Shown here one piece after another: positions 37,058-47,349 of a stretch of 64,000 nucleotides of DNA. The DNA lies in contig NZ_KB849281.1 of assembly GCF_000368145.1 (NCBI RefSeq), positions 383,712 to 447,711 on the forward strand, in the 5' to 3' direction. This stretch comes from Acinetobacter guillouiae CIP 63.46. GTDB lineage: Bacteria > Pseudomonadota > Gammaproteobacteria > Pseudomonadales > Moraxellaceae. A program made the position numbers and the translations under genes. The notes beneath the pieces were generated by a model. It searched no databases, was not told the origin of the DNA, and worked only from the letters and a program-made list of their open reading frames with translations. Positions within the stretch are counted from its first letter, which is position 1. Each line of letters begins with the position of its first letter.

Positions 37058-38404
37058 TTAAGTTGTTGTTTTAAGCGTATAGACTGCTTCATTTTTATGT
37101 CGATAAAATGCATTACCTAACATTAAAATAAGTACAATTGCCAAAATAAATACCACCCCGTAATATGCATAAAGCGTGGCTGGCGCTAAACCTTTATCTA
37201 AAAAAACGCCTGCTATAGTTGGTGATAAAATGGCACCAATACGTCCAAAACCGATGGCATAGCCTACGCCACGGCTACGAATATCGGCGTCGTAAATTGT
37301 AGGTGAAATAGAATATAAACCTGCAATACAGCCATTAATCAGCGTTCCAAGTAATAGGCCAACAATCAATGCCACGCTCACTTGGGCCGAGACAGCCACG
37401 AATAAAAACACACATGCGGCAGTTAGTCCTAAAAATAGACTTAAGGCATAGAAGATTTTGATACGGGATGCCAGCAAACCAATAATTGCTGCACCAAAGA
37501 TCCCACCAATACTAATTAAAATACCTGTGGTAACCCCTTGTTCAGGTGACATTCCCATTGAAATTAAAATTTTCGGTGTCCAACTCATCACAAAATAAAA
37601 GCCAAACATTACGAGAAAGAAAGCACCCCATAGGCACAATGTTTGAAAGCCCTGTTGCCCCCCAAATAATTTAGCAAAATCTCCGCCACCCTTTGCATCA
37701 CTTTTTGCATAATCAGGTAAGGCATCTAGATGAGTTAAGCCCATACGCTGTAATACTGAGTTCATTCGCCCTAACGCTTGTTGTGGTCTTTTTGCCAACA
37801 AATAATCTAAGGACTCAGGCAATAACCATATACTCACCAACAGCATTGCAATGGTTGTGATCCCACCTGCAAGGAAAATCGAGCGCCAGCCTAAATGTTC
37901 AATCAGTGTCAGTGACAATATCCCACCAAGTGTGGCACCAATCCCATATCCTGTAGACATTAAACTGACCGCAAAACTTCTCCAGCGCGTATTAGCATAC
38001 TCACTGGCCAAAACATTGCTACTGGCAAGAATACCGCCAACCCCAATCCCTGTGACAAAACGAAGGACTGCCAACATGCTATGACTATTGACAAAAGCAC
38101 ATGCCAGCATGCTGATTCCAGCGATCACCAAACAAATTAAGATCAGTAAACGGCGACCAATTTTATCGGCAAGTGGTGCCAGAAAAATCGAACCAGCAGC
38201 CATACCAAATAGACCAGCACTTAATAACAAACCGATTTGAGCACCAGAAAGCGACCAATCCGCTGAAACTGAAGGTGCGGTAAATGCCATAACCATGACA
38301 TCAAAACCATCAATAATATTGAGGAAAACACAAATCAAAATCACAAACCATTGATAGCGGCTCATCTTATTTTGACTTATCTCACCAAGCACATCTCTTT
38401 CCAT
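37058..38404 (-). CDS. vanK: VanK-like aromatic acid:proton symporter (AAHS family, MFS)
   Basis: 448 residues from the ATG at 38404 (GGGAGATACACAA before it); a longer reading from 38437 has no ribosome site. The first helix carries LNIIDGFDVMVMAFTAP, the DGFD signature of the AAHS family (benzoate, 4-hydroxybenzoate and protocatechuate carriers), and loop 2-3 has LADKIGRRLLILIC. Twelve helices. It is divergent from vanA and shares the operator-rich region. In A. baylyi VanK transports vanillate and protocatechuate. Confidence 0.85.
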   Translation of the reverse strand: MERDVLGEISQNKMSRYQWFVILICVFLNIIDGFDVMVMAFTAPSVSADWSLSGAQIGLLLSAGLFGMAAGSIFLAPLADKIGRRLLILICLVIAGISMLACAFVNSHSMLAVLRFVTGIGVGGILASSNVLASEYANTRWRSFAVSLMSTGYGIGATLGGILSLTLIEHLGWRSIFLAGGITTIAMLLVSIWLLPESLDYLLAKRPQQALGRMNSVLQRMGLTHLDALPDYAKSDAKGGGDFAKLFGGQQGFQTLCLWGAFFLVMFGFYFVMSWTPKILISMGMSPEQGVTTGILISIGGIFGAAIIGLLASRIKIFYALSLFLGLTAACVFLFVAVSAQVSVALIVGLLLGTLINGCIAGLYSISPTIYDADIRSRGVGYAIGFGRIGAILSPTIAGVFLDKGLAPATLYAYYGVVFILAIVLILMLGNAFYRHKNEAVYTLKTTT

Positions 38405-38576
38405 TTGTGTATCTCCCAATCTGGATAGGATATACACACAACATTACTGAACTGCGTCGTTGGGTGGTTATGCATATCCGTATCCATAATTACCTAGAGG
38501 AATAATTTAATTTTTAAAACTCGTTTTTGAACAAGAATATTTTTTTGGAGCGTCCTGCTCTATTTCATCTTGATTA

Positions 38577-38588
38577 ATTGGATCCAAA
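38577..38588. promoter_or_regulatory. VanR operator 1
   Basis: ATTGGATCCAAA, 11 of 12 bases of the known VanR palindrome ATTGGATCCAAT (described for Caulobacter vanAB). It is about 170 bases from the vanK ATG. Confidence 0.7.
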
Positions 38589-38714
38589 AAATCAATAGCA
38601 TTATTAAAAAATATTTTCAAAATTAGATTAAAACCTATAAAACACATGATTTAACTCAATATATTTAAATTAAAAGAATGAAAAACGAATATGCATATTT
38701 GAAAATTACACTAA

Positions 38715-38726
38715 AATGGATCCATT
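38715..38726. promoter_or_regulatory. VanR operator 2
   Basis: AATGGATCCATT, a perfect palindrome that differs from the VanR consensus at one base in each half. Confidence 0.55.
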
Positions 38727-38844
38727 TAGTTCATTTAACCTCTTCTAAGTAAGTGACCTTATTGAGGATATTAAAAAAGTCCACCCCCTTATTTTTTAAA
38801 TATTTCAGTTTTCGCAATGTGAAAGGTATTCAACAAAAACACAC

Positions 38845-38856
38845 ATTGGATCCAAA
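38845..38856. promoter_or_regulatory. VanR operator 3
   Basis: ATTGGATCCAAA, 11 of 12 bases of the VanR consensus. Confidence 0.7.
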
Positions 38857-39019
38857 ATATAAATAAAAGTACAACTAACCACATAAATCTCGTAGAGATA
38901 ATTTTTAAATAAAAACAGTAAAATATCGATAACCACAAAACAAATAAGCCTAAATCAAAGAATTTAATGATCAAAAATGATCATTTTATGGATTGACCGT
39001 TTACTTGTGTTGATATAAA

Positions 39020-39031
39020 TTGGATCCAATA
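39020..39031. promoter_or_regulatory. VanR operator 4, next to vanA
   Basis: ATTGGATCCAAT, a perfect match to the VanR palindrome, ending 21 bases before the vanA ATG and probably overlapping its transcription start. Confidence 0.8.
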
Positions 39032-39052
39032 AGTGATAAGGAGTCATCACAA

Positions 39053-40129
39053 ATGTTTATAAAAAATGCATGGTATGTTGCTTGCTATCCTGAAGATATC
39101 CAAGACAAGCCGCTTGGTCGCACCATCTGTGGTGAAAAAATTGTTTTCTATCGCGGCAAAGAAAATAAAGTCGCTGCTGTTGAAGATTTTTGTCCACATC
39201 GTGGCGCCCCTTTATCATTAGGCTATGTTGAAGATGGTAATTTAGTTTGTGGTTATCATGGTTTAGTCATGGGATGCGAGGGAAAAACCATTTCTATGCC
39301 AGCTCAACGCGTAAACGGTTTACCCTGCAATAAAGCCTATGCTGCTGTAGAAAAGTTTGGTTTTATTTGGGTTTGGCCAGGTGATCAAGCTTTGGCTGAT
39401 GAGTCCAAACTCCCAACACTAGAATGGGCAGATCATCCTGAGTGGAGCTATGGCGGTGGTTTATTCCATATTGATTGTGATTATCGTTTGATGGTCGACA
39501 ACCTTATGGATCTGACCCATGAAACCTATGTTCATTCGAGCAGTATTGGGCAAAAAGAAATTGATGAAGCACTTCCTGTCACCAAGGTCGATGGTGATCA
39601 TGTCATTACTGAGCGTTATATCGAAAATGTCATCGCTCCCCCATTTTGGCAAATGGCACTTCGTTGTAATAACTTAGCAGATGATGTTGCCGTAGATCGT
39701 TGGCAACGCTGCCACTTCGTTGCACCAAGTAACGTACACATTGAAGTGGGTGTCGCTCATGCAGGATATGGCGGATATCATGCCCCTAAAGATAAAAAAG
39801 TGTCATCGATCGTAGTTGATTTTATTAGCCCTGAAACAGAAACCTCACATTGGTATTTTTGGGGAATGGCACGTAATTTCCAACAAGATAACCCGACCCT
39901 CACTGATCTCATCCGCGAAGGTCAAGGCAAAATCTTTACCGAAGATTTAGAAATGCTGGAACAACAGCAACAAAATATTTTACGAAATCCCCATCGCCAG
40001 TTACTGATGCTAAATATCGATGCTGGTGGCGTACAGTCACGTAAAGTGATTGAGCGATTACTGGCACAAGAAAGTACGCTCACGCCTGAAACAACAAAAC
40101 ATAAGTTTCCAAATATTCGGGTGATTTAA
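39053..40129 (+). CDS. vanA: VanA, vanillate O-demethylase oxygenase subunit
   Basis: 358 residues from the ATG at 39053 (AAGGAG upstream); a longer TTG reading would run through the operator. Rieske [2Fe-2S] ligands C47-x-H49 and C66-x2-H69 (FCPHRGAPL ... VCGYHG), then the mononuclear iron site in NLMDLTHETYVH (about residues 153-164). With VanB it removes the methyl group of vanillate to give protocatechuate and formaldehyde. The reductase gene vanB follows at 12 bases. Repression by VanR is expected from the operators. Confidence 0.96.
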   Translation: MFIKNAWYVACYPEDIQDKPLGRTICGEKIVFYRGKENKVAAVEDFCPHRGAPLSLGYVEDGNLVCGYHGLVMGCEGKTISMPAQRVNGLPCNKAYAAVEKFGFIWVWPGDQALADESKLPTLEWADHPEWSYGGGLFHIDCDYRLMVDNLMDLTHETYVHSSSIGQKEIDEALPVTKVDGDHVITERYIENVIAPPFWQMALRCNNLADDVAVDRWQRCHFVAPSNVHIEVGVAHAGYGGYHAPKDKKVSSIVVDFISPETETSHWYFWGMARNFQQDNPTLTDLIREGQGKIFTEDLEMLEQQQQNILRNPHRQLLMLNIDAGGVQSRKVIERLLAQESTLTPETTKHKFPNIRVI

Positions 40130-40141
40130 AGGAGAATACAC

Positions 40142-41086
40142 ATGGATGTTGTTATTGATAAAATTCATCAACTTACTCCATCAATTCGAGCATTTGAATT
40201 GGTTTCAAGCAATGGTTCTGCCCTTCCAAGCTTTGAGGCAGGTGCACATATTGATGTACATCTCAAAAATGGCTTAACCCGCCAATACTCACTTTCTAAC
40301 TGTTGTCGTGAAAAACATCGTTATGTGATTGGTGTTTTACATGATGAGCATTCCAGAGGTGGCTCTCGTTGTATGCATACCGAGTACCGTGAAGGTGATC
40401 AATTACGTATTGGCGCACCACGTAATTTATTTGAAATTCATCCTCATACCCAAAAGGCAATCTTATTTGCAGGCGGTATCGGCATTACCCCGATTCTTTC
40501 AATGGCGTATCGACTTAAATCCCAGCGGATCCCATTTGAATTGCATTATTTTATTCGTAGTCATGAAATGATTGCTTTCTATGGAAATTTAACCGAGCAC
40601 TTTGCAGGTCAGATTTATTTTCATATTCAAGATCAACCAGAAACTCAATGTGATATGTCGTCCGTCTTGGAGCAGAACGCATCCGATAGACATTTATATG
40701 TTTGTGGGCCAGCAGGTTTTATGGCATTTGTGATGGAGTCAGCTCAACACATGGGCTGGCAGACAGAGCAGCTACATCAAGAACACTTTGTCGCACAAAA
40801 GTCAGAGGTATCTAACAATGCGGCGTTTACCATCGAAATCAAAGGCAGTGACTGTCGAATCGAAGTACAGCCTCATCAAACAGCAACCCAAGCCTTAATT
40901 GAGAACGGTTTTGATGTCCCTGTTTCTTGTGAACAAGGTATTTGCGGAACCTGTATCACGCGTGTGCTTGCAGGAATTCCAGATCACCGTGATGTATTTA
41001 TGACTGACGAAGAACATGCATTAAATAACCAGTTTACCCCCTGCTGTTCCCGCGCAAAATCTACAAATTTGCTGATTGAACTCTAA
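40142..41086 (+). CDS. vanB: VanB, vanillate O-demethylase reductase subunit
   Basis: 314 residues. FMN/flavin motif RQYSLSNCCR (about residues 48-57), NAD-binding GGIGITPILSM (about 114-124) and a C-terminal plant-type [2Fe-2S] domain with cysteines C263, C268, C271 and C301 (CEQGICGTC ... C). This single-chain class IA reductase passes electrons from NADH to VanA. It is transcribed with vanA. Confidence 0.96.
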   Translation: MDVVIDKIHQLTPSIRAFELVSSNGSALPSFEAGAHIDVHLKNGLTRQYSLSNCCREKHRYVIGVLHDEHSRGGSRCMHTEYREGDQLRIGAPRNLFEIHPHTQKAILFAGGIGITPILSMAYRLKSQRIPFELHYFIRSHEMIAFYGNLTEHFAGQIYFHIQDQPETQCDMSSVLEQNASDRHLYVCGPAGFMAFVMESAQHMGWQTEQLHQEHFVAQKSEVSNNAAFTIEIKGSDCRIEVQPHQTATQALIENGFDVPVSCEQGICGTCITRVLAGIPDHRDVFMTDEEHALNNQFTPCCSRAKSTNLLIEL

Positions 41087-41088
41087 TG

Positions 41089-41121
41089 AAAAACAGCCCT
41101 TTGATTCGATTAAAAGAGCTG
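41089..41121 (-). terminator. Hairpin terminator after vanR
   Basis: CAGCCCTTT / AAAGAGCTG (one mismatch, 41094-41121) lies between the converging vanB and vanR. On the minus strand the stem is followed by GTTTTTC. Confidence 0.5.
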
Positions 41122-41151
41122 CTTAGGGTCTGTTGATATTTCTTTTCGGTT

Positions 41152-41832
41152 TTATTGAGACAACACGTTTCTTAAAGTCTCGCCCAAAACCACAACACTA
41201 CTATGTTCCCGCATCAATGTTTCAGCACGCCCAGCTTGTCTATGCATTAAAGCATCGTAAATTGAACAGTGCTGTAGATGAGCATAATGTAAGCGACGAT
41301 ATTCTGAAAGTGCTTGAGTTTGGTCATAGGTAATGGCTTGGGCCGAGGCCATGGGCAACTGATTGTTTTTGGCTAAGGCTTGGATCAGCGCAACATTTTG
41401 TGCACCTTGAATAATGGTATCGTGAAAAATCACATTAAAGTGATGATAACGTTCCAGTTCATGATCACCAAACTCAGTTTTTCCATCAAAAAGTTTTTCA
41501 GTTTCGACAATGCAATTTTGTAGTGTTTTTTTCTGTTCTTCCGTCAAACCTTGTTCTGCAATGGTTTTAGCAGCCAGTCCTTCAAGGATACCACGCACTT
41601 CAAGTGCATCATTGATCAGTTTTTCTGAAATTTCTCGAACCGTATAACCTCGAGTCGGATTTTTAATCAATAAACCTTCTTGCTCAAGCAAACGAAATGC
41701 CATACGCACAGGCTGTCTTGATACCCCAAGCAACTCAGCCGTTGGGATCTCTGCCACTCTGGCACCGCCCTCTAGCTCCCCAGCAATAATCATTTTTCTA
41801 AGTTTAATTAAAACTTGTTGACCTGAAGACAT
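41152..41832 (-). CDS. vanR: VanR, GntR-family repressor of the van genes
   Basis: 226 residues. N-terminal winged helix VLIKLRKMIIAGELEGGARVAEIPTAELLGVSRQPVRMAFRLLEQEGLL, then an FCD ligand domain (about residues 85-215) with the usual acidic and histidine positions in ERYHHFNVIFHD and RLHYAHLQHCSIYDAL. Most GntR/FCD regulators of aromatic pathways release DNA when the substrate binds; vanillate is the expected signal. It converges with vanB, and four matching operators lie before vanA/vanK. Confidence 0.87.
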   Translation of the reverse strand: MSSGQQVLIKLRKMIIAGELEGGARVAEIPTAELLGVSRQPVRMAFRLLEQEGLLIKNPTRGYTVREISEKLINDALEVRGILEGLAAKTIAEQGLTEEQKKTLQNCIVETEKLFDGKTEFGDHELERYHHFNVIFHDTIIQGAQNVALIQALAKNNQLPMASAQAITYDQTQALSEYRRLHYAHLQHCSIYDALMHRQAGRAETLMREHSSVVVLGETLRNVLSQ

Positions 41833-42030
41833 TCACTGTCACACGCTATCAAAAATACCCTTTGATGCTAACAAGTTCATCTATAAAATGAAAACAAATT
41901 TTCGATTTGAATCTATTTGGTTTGAAGCTAATGTTTTGGTTTAAGAAGTTACATTACAGACATAAAACCTACTTAATATTAAATTCAACCTTAACTATAA
42001 CTATTGATACCCTCTCAATTGATGCAGTTT

Positions 42031-42067
42031 TTTGATAAAAAAGCAACGCGTGTGCTTTTTTATCAAA
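42031..42067. terminator. Strong hairpin upstream of vanR
   Basis: Perfect 15-bp inverted repeat TTTGATAAAAAAGCA / TGCTTTTTTATCAAA with a 7-base loop. It lies just past the end of the hypothetical gene at 42104-42538 and serves as its terminator; the TTTTTT run on either side also suits the other strand. Confidence 0.75.
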
Positions 42068-42103
42068 TCTTTAATATATCAATTACATAGAATAATAATT
42101 CTA

Positions 42104-42538
42104 TTAGTCAACAGCGATGATTGTAGGCTCGCTAGAATTATAATCAATATAGTGCCATCCATTTAAAACGGTTGAACAACTATAGTCATCACCACTTAAA
42201 TCATAAAATGTAAATCCCCAACCTTTTGTATTACGAAATTGTATGCGGCATTGATATATCTTACTGATACCGCCTATTACATTCCCTTCAGCAATACCTA
42301 ATGCTTTTGCGCAATCAGATGTATAACCTGGTTTTACATTGACTTCCCATTTCAACTCACAACGGCTTCCTTCAACTTTATCAATTTGCTTTTTATTCAA
42401 CGTATCTGTCACTAGTTCTAAGCTATATCCTGCAGATTTTGGATAGCCAACCTCATAGTTTTTACCCTCATTATTTTTAAGGGAAACCACAATGTACTCT
42501 TCATTTTGATCAATACTTAAAATATTTAAATTAGTCAT
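42104..42538 (-). CDS. Hypothetical protein (144 residues)
   Basis: No signal peptide or membrane segment. The sequence is rich in strands and has four cysteines (CELKWEVN, SDCAKAL, YQCRIQF, DYSCSTVL), which could pair or bind metal. No family is recognised. It lies alone between the vanillate and 4-hydroxybenzoate genes, ends in a strong terminator and has an AT-rich upstream region, so it may be a transferred single gene. Confidence that it is coding rests on length, a clear ATG and the terminator. Confidence 0.5.
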   Translation of the reverse strand: MTNLNILSIDQNEEYIVVSLKNNEGKNYEVGYPKSAGYSLELVTDTLNKKQIDKVEGSRCELKWEVNVKPGYTSDCAKALGIAEGNVIGGISKIYQCRIQFRNTKGWGFTFYDLSGDDYSCSTVLNGWHYIDYNSSEPTIIAVD

Positions 42539-42974
42539 TTTAATTACTCTTTGAGTTATGGAGTAAATAAATTATTATTTTCCAATTGGTAAAAAAATAC
42601 CCAATTCTTGGTATTTTCTCATTCTTAAGTATTTATTTTTATAAAATAATTTGTAACATCCAGAACCATTTGTTTTTTAAATCTCAAAATTCCAGTATTT
42701 TTTATCGCATTATTTATGAACAATCACACTACTTTTTTCTAATCTTAGTATCCTTTTCTTAACTATATCTTTTCATTGTTTATCAAAAAGTTGCTTAAAA
42801 TACTTTAAAAAAAACTTTAAATAAAGCCATATCATTTTAAATTTAGCTTAATCATAAACATGAAGATCAAGCTTTTTATTTTGCGTTTAATTTGGTTAGC
42901 AACAAAAAAGTCACCTATATTTAATTAAGATTTAAAAACCTTGCTCAAAATAGGTAACTTTCTATTTTTCAAAA
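42539..42974. other. AT-rich intergenic region before the hypothetical gene
   Basis: Visibly AT-rich with no supported gene; it ends with the pobA terminator at 42905-42961. Confidence 0.55.
42905..42961 (-). terminator. Terminator of pobA
   Basis: AAAGTCACCTAT (42907-42918) and ATAGGTAACTTT (42950-42961) pair with one mismatch in 12. On the minus strand the stem is followed by CTTTTTTG. Confidence 0.6.
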
Positions 42975-44231
<1,257 letters not shown>

Positions 44232-44282
44232 TTAAATTAATTTTTTTGATCTCTTTTTGATATGGTGAAAACTGGATAATCG

Positions 44283-44309
44283 CCGTATAGTGGCAACAAT
44301 GACCGTATA
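44283..44309. promoter_or_regulatory. Probable PobR operator in the pobA-pobR space
   Basis: CCGTATA occurs at 44283-44289 and again at 44303-44309, exactly 20 bases apart and therefore on the same face of the helix. Each copy lies in an imperfect dyad (GCCGTATAGTGGC and CCGTATATCGG). IclR-type activators bind such sites between divergent genes. Confidence 0.55.
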
Positions 44310-44344
44310 TCGGCCATAAAATTATAATCAGGAATGGATGCACG

Positions 44345-45154
44345 ATGAGATACGATTTAATTGAGAACGAGGTTTCAGGTGAAACCATTAAGCAAGATGA
44401 TTACATCGCTGGACTCGCCAAAGGACTGAGTTTGCTTGAAGCCTTTGGGGTTGATCGTCAAAAACTCAATTCGACTCAAATCGCAGAACGCACAGGATTG
44501 AGCCGTACAGCGGCACGAAGATATTTACGCACTTTAAAATATTTAGGTTATTTAGAAACTGATGATCACTACTTTTGGTTAACTCACAAAGTATTACGCT
44601 TATCGAGCTCCTATTTAAGCTCTGCACATCTGCCTAAAGTTGTGCAACCTATTCTCAATCTGTTAAGCGCACAAACCAGTCTGACTTTTTCACTGGTGGT
44701 TTTAGATGAACATGAAGTCGTTCCAATTGCCCGAAGCTACCTACCTCAACACGATAATTTACGCCTCAGCCCGTATGGGATGCATTTGGGCAATCGTTTG
44801 CCTGCACATGCAACCTCAACAGGCAAGGTTTTATTGGCAGCGTTAAATCTAGAAGAACAAAAACACTGGGTAAATAAATATACTTTGAAACGCCTCACCG
44901 CTTATACCATTCAAGATGAAGTCCAGTTTTATCAAGTATTGGCAGAGATTCAAAAACAAGATTATTGTCTATCAAAAGAACAACATGAATTAGGGGTTAT
45001 TGCGATTGCAGTTCCAGTATTAAATGCACAAGGCAAAGCCGTCGCTGCATTAAACTGTATTGCACAAACACATCGTGTCACTGAAGAACAGCTGATTCAG
45101 CAAGTTTTGCCTTTACTGAGAAATACAGCTTATGAGTTAAGGAGTATGGTTTAA
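44345..45154 (+). CDS. pobR: PobR, IclR-family activator of pobA
   Basis: 269 residues. IclR helix-turn-helix LNSTQIAERTGLSRTAARRYLRTLKYLGYLE (about residues 38-68), then an effector domain with RLPAHATSTGKVLLAALNLEE and LSKEQHELGVIAIAVPVLNAQGKAVAALNC. A. baylyi PobR is of similar size and activates pobA when 4-hydroxybenzoate is bound. It is divergent from pobA at a distance of 137 bases. Confidence 0.9.
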   Translation: MRYDLIENEVSGETIKQDDYIAGLAKGLSLLEAFGVDRQKLNSTQIAERTGLSRTAARRYLRTLKYLGYLETDDHYFWLTHKVLRLSSSYLSSAHLPKVVQPILNLLSAQTSLTFSLVVLDEHEVVPIARSYLPQHDNLRLSPYGMHLGNRLPAHATSTGKVLLAALNLEEQKHWVNKYTLKRLTAYTIQDEVQFYQVLAEIQKQDYCLSKEQHELGVIAIAVPVLNAQGKAVAALNCIAQTHRVTEEQLIQQVLPLLRNTAYELRSMV

Positions 45155-45595
45155 AACACGCTGAAAAAATTTTAATTGGGGCCAATCTTGCAGCCGACGT
45201 ATCAATAGAACTCAAATATTTTTTTAGTCTGTAAATATACTTGTACAAAGCAACATAAATTTATAAAACATAAAGATCCATATTGATTTTTACCACCAGC
45301 TTAAAAGATAATAATTATTATTCGCATATTTATAAAAATCAATTTTATGACCCAATCTATTCTTATTCAGCCAATAGCAAATCGTGTACTCAGCTCTATG
45401 ACTTTGGTCAGTTATAAAAATACAAACAGATGCTGTAAAACACCTGTTTCTGCTAAAAGCACTATCAGCCAACAATTAAACCTGAACTGAATTTAATCTC
45501 ATTTTTCTGTAAATCATCAGTCCCCGTACTTGAGCAATCAATAAGTTTACTCGACTGGGTTAATCACACCACTGTTATCGAATAGGTCATTTTTC
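45155..45595. other. Intergenic region between pobR and the esterase gene
   Basis: No supported gene or strong site; short reading frames here have no family features. Confidence 0.5.
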
Positions 45596-46657
45596 ATGTT
45601 GAAGAAAACTTCTCTCTACTTGGCGCTAGGCGTGTTAATCATGCAAATCTCAATACATACTTTTGCCGATAACAGCATTCGTATTGGAGAAACACAAAAC
45701 ATATCTTCCGCTATTTTAAATGAAAAAAGACCATTACAGATCTATCTCCCTGCTACATATGGCAAATATCCCAAGCAAAAATACCCTGTGATTTATCTAT
45801 TAGATAGCGAAAGTAACTTTCATTATTTGACAGGAATTGTCGAGAAATTATCGAAGTCACCTTATCCCTCGATTCCTGAAATGGTCGTTGTGGGCATCGT
45901 CAATACAGATCGTGCTCGAGACTTAACCCCAACCAAGCAAAAGCCTGAAATTAATGAAGGACGTGTAATTGAAGGTGAAACTGGTGGAAATGTCGCATTT
46001 TTTAAATTTTTAGAATCTGAGCTCATGCCTGATATTGAGAAAAAATATCGTACGAATGGGTTAAATATATTGATTGGTCATTCTTTCGGAGGTATTACCG
46101 CACTCAATCATATGCTCAATGGTCAACAAAATATCCAAGCCTATATTGTCCATGACCCTAGTATTTGGTGGGATGATGAGATCATGTTGAAACGTTTTAA
46201 GGAAGCGAACAATCAAGATTTTCAGCATAAAACTTTATTTTTAACCCAAGTTGGTGCCAGTGAAAATACAGACAGTTTAGACAACCATTACAAGGGTATC
46301 AAAAAGTTCAATCAATATTTAAGTCAACAGCCTTTTACTCAACTGAACTATAAATATGTCCAGTATGAGGGTGAAGATCACGGTACTGTACCAATCAAAG
46401 GTAATCTTGATGGTTTGCGTTATATTTTTGAAGGTATGCGAGTCAATATTAAAGCGATCCCAGAAAATCCCAATCTTATAAAACAACATTATGCTCAATT
46501 AAGTCAAAATTTAGGCTTTGAGATACAACCCAGTGAGGCTTACTTAGATCGTGTTTTAGACTATTTAAAGCGTTCAAACAATCCAAAAGTGATACAACAA
46601 TTTCAGGACTATATCCTTTCGATCTATCCTCAATGGCGTGTTAAAACATCATCATAA
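45596..46657 (+). CDS. Secreted alpha/beta hydrolase of the esterase (Fes/IroE-like) type
   Basis: 353 residues with a signal peptide (MLKKTSLYLALGVLIMQISIHTFA). The PF00756-type start RPLQIYLPATYGKYPKQKYPVIYLLD, the nucleophile elbow GHSFGG (about residues 161-166) and a C-terminal histidine in YEGEDHGTVP (about 263-272) are the marks of the family. Members hydrolyse siderophore, feruloyl or acyl esters in the periplasm or outside. The substrate is unknown. It stands alone, next to the aromatic-acid genes. Confidence 0.82.
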   Translation: MLKKTSLYLALGVLIMQISIHTFADNSIRIGETQNISSAILNEKRPLQIYLPATYGKYPKQKYPVIYLLDSESNFHYLTGIVEKLSKSPYPSIPEMVVVGIVNTDRARDLTPTKQKPEINEGRVIEGETGGNVAFFKFLESELMPDIEKKYRTNGLNILIGHSFGGITALNHMLNGQQNIQAYIVHDPSIWWDDEIMLKRFKEANNQDFQHKTLFLTQVGASENTDSLDNHYKGIKKFNQYLSQQPFTQLNYKYVQYEGEDHGTVPIKGNLDGLRYIFEGMRVNIKAIPENPNLIKQHYAQLSQNLGFEIQPSEAYLDRVLDYLKRSNNPKVIQQFQDYILSIYPQWRVKTSS

Positions 46658-46831
46658 AAACGTATATGATTTAAATGTGCCACAACGATATGACCGCTTA
46701 TTTAAAGTGTTCACATCGATGTGGGTTTTCTCTTTACACACTGTTGTTTGAGATTGAATTTTTCTACACGCAAAAAATTAAATGCTTAAAGTATACAATT
46801 TTAACGCCTTCAATCATCTACTCACTGATTG

Positions 46832-47248
46832 TTACTTTAATTCAAGAGAGGGAGGACAGAGGCCATCTTTAGGCTGTATTGGATTCCAGTAAAAGCTTCT
46901 TGCGATCTTTTCTTGGTCAAATAAAATTTTAAACTGACAGGTTGTAATAGTGTCATTGGTACGGTCTGCAGTCGTGAAATGGAACAAATAATTCCATTCT
47001 CTAGCTCTCCAGCCATCCTCATATTGAGGTCGACCAATCAGCGCGTAAAGTTGATCTTTAGTCATTCCTGCTCTGACTTGATTCAAGTTCTGTACATTTG
47101 GGAATGTTCCCGCTTTTTTATTTAAAATGACATCATCCACCTTGTGCCATTTCGCTTGCTCGGTTTTACCCTCTTTAGAAATAATGGTTCCTGTGGCACA
47201 AGCACTCAATGTTACGGCAATTAAACTCAATATTAATAAATTTTTCAT
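46832..47248 (-). CDS. BamE/SmpA-OmlA-like lipoprotein next to the adhesin
   Basis: 138 residues. Signal peptide with lipobox TLSAC, then a SmpA/OmlA-type core with NQVRAGMTKDQLYALIGRPQYEDGWRAREWNYLFHF (about residues 56-91). It is encoded just after the trimeric autotransporter on the same strand. In some Acinetobacter strains the adhesin's partner, TpgA, has such a domain followed by an OmpA-type peptidoglycan-binding domain; here the protein ends after the first domain. It may help assembly or anchoring of the adhesin. Confidence 0.78.
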   Translation of the reverse strand: MKNLLILSLIAVTLSACATGTIISKEGKTEQAKWHKVDDVILNKKAGTFPNVQNLNQVRAGMTKDQLYALIGRPQYEDGWRAREWNYLFHFTTADRTNDTITTCQFKILFDQEKIARSFYWNPIQPKDGLCPPSLELK

Positions 47249-47302
47249 ATGTCGACTCTCGCATAAATTCTTGTTCTCGTTAATTTGAATCCAAAAAATG
47301 GT

Positions 47303-47342
47303 AAGCTAAAACACTGTTTACATGGCTAAAATACCTTAGCTT
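47303..47342 (-). terminator. Possible terminator of the adhesin gene
   Basis: AAGCTAA (47303-47309) pairs with TTAGCTT (47336-47342); on the minus strand it is followed by ACCATTTTTT. The stem is short and the loop long. Confidence 0.4.
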
Positions 47343-47349
47343 CCCTAAA

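Larger units (their letters stand above)
38405..39052. promoter_or_regulatory. Divergent van promoter region
   Basis: AT-rich region of about 650 bases between vanK and vanA. It holds four VanR-type operator palindromes centred on GGATCC, listed separately. A 61-codon frame on the minus strand at 38789-38974 is only hydrophobic residues and is not called. Confidence 0.7.

Noticed and set aside
38789-38974. 61-codon hydrophobic reading frame in the van intergenic region
   Set aside because: It consists of the F, L, I and W codons expected from AT-rich DNA, spans a VanR operator, and has no ribosome site.
45290-45475. 61-codon minus-strand frame between pobR and the esterase gene
   Set aside because: No ribosome site, no family features, atypical composition.
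46711-46722. CACATCGATGTG palindrome between the esterase and BamE-like genes
   Set aside because: Stem of only five base pairs without a T-run; no evidence that it terminates or binds a regulator.
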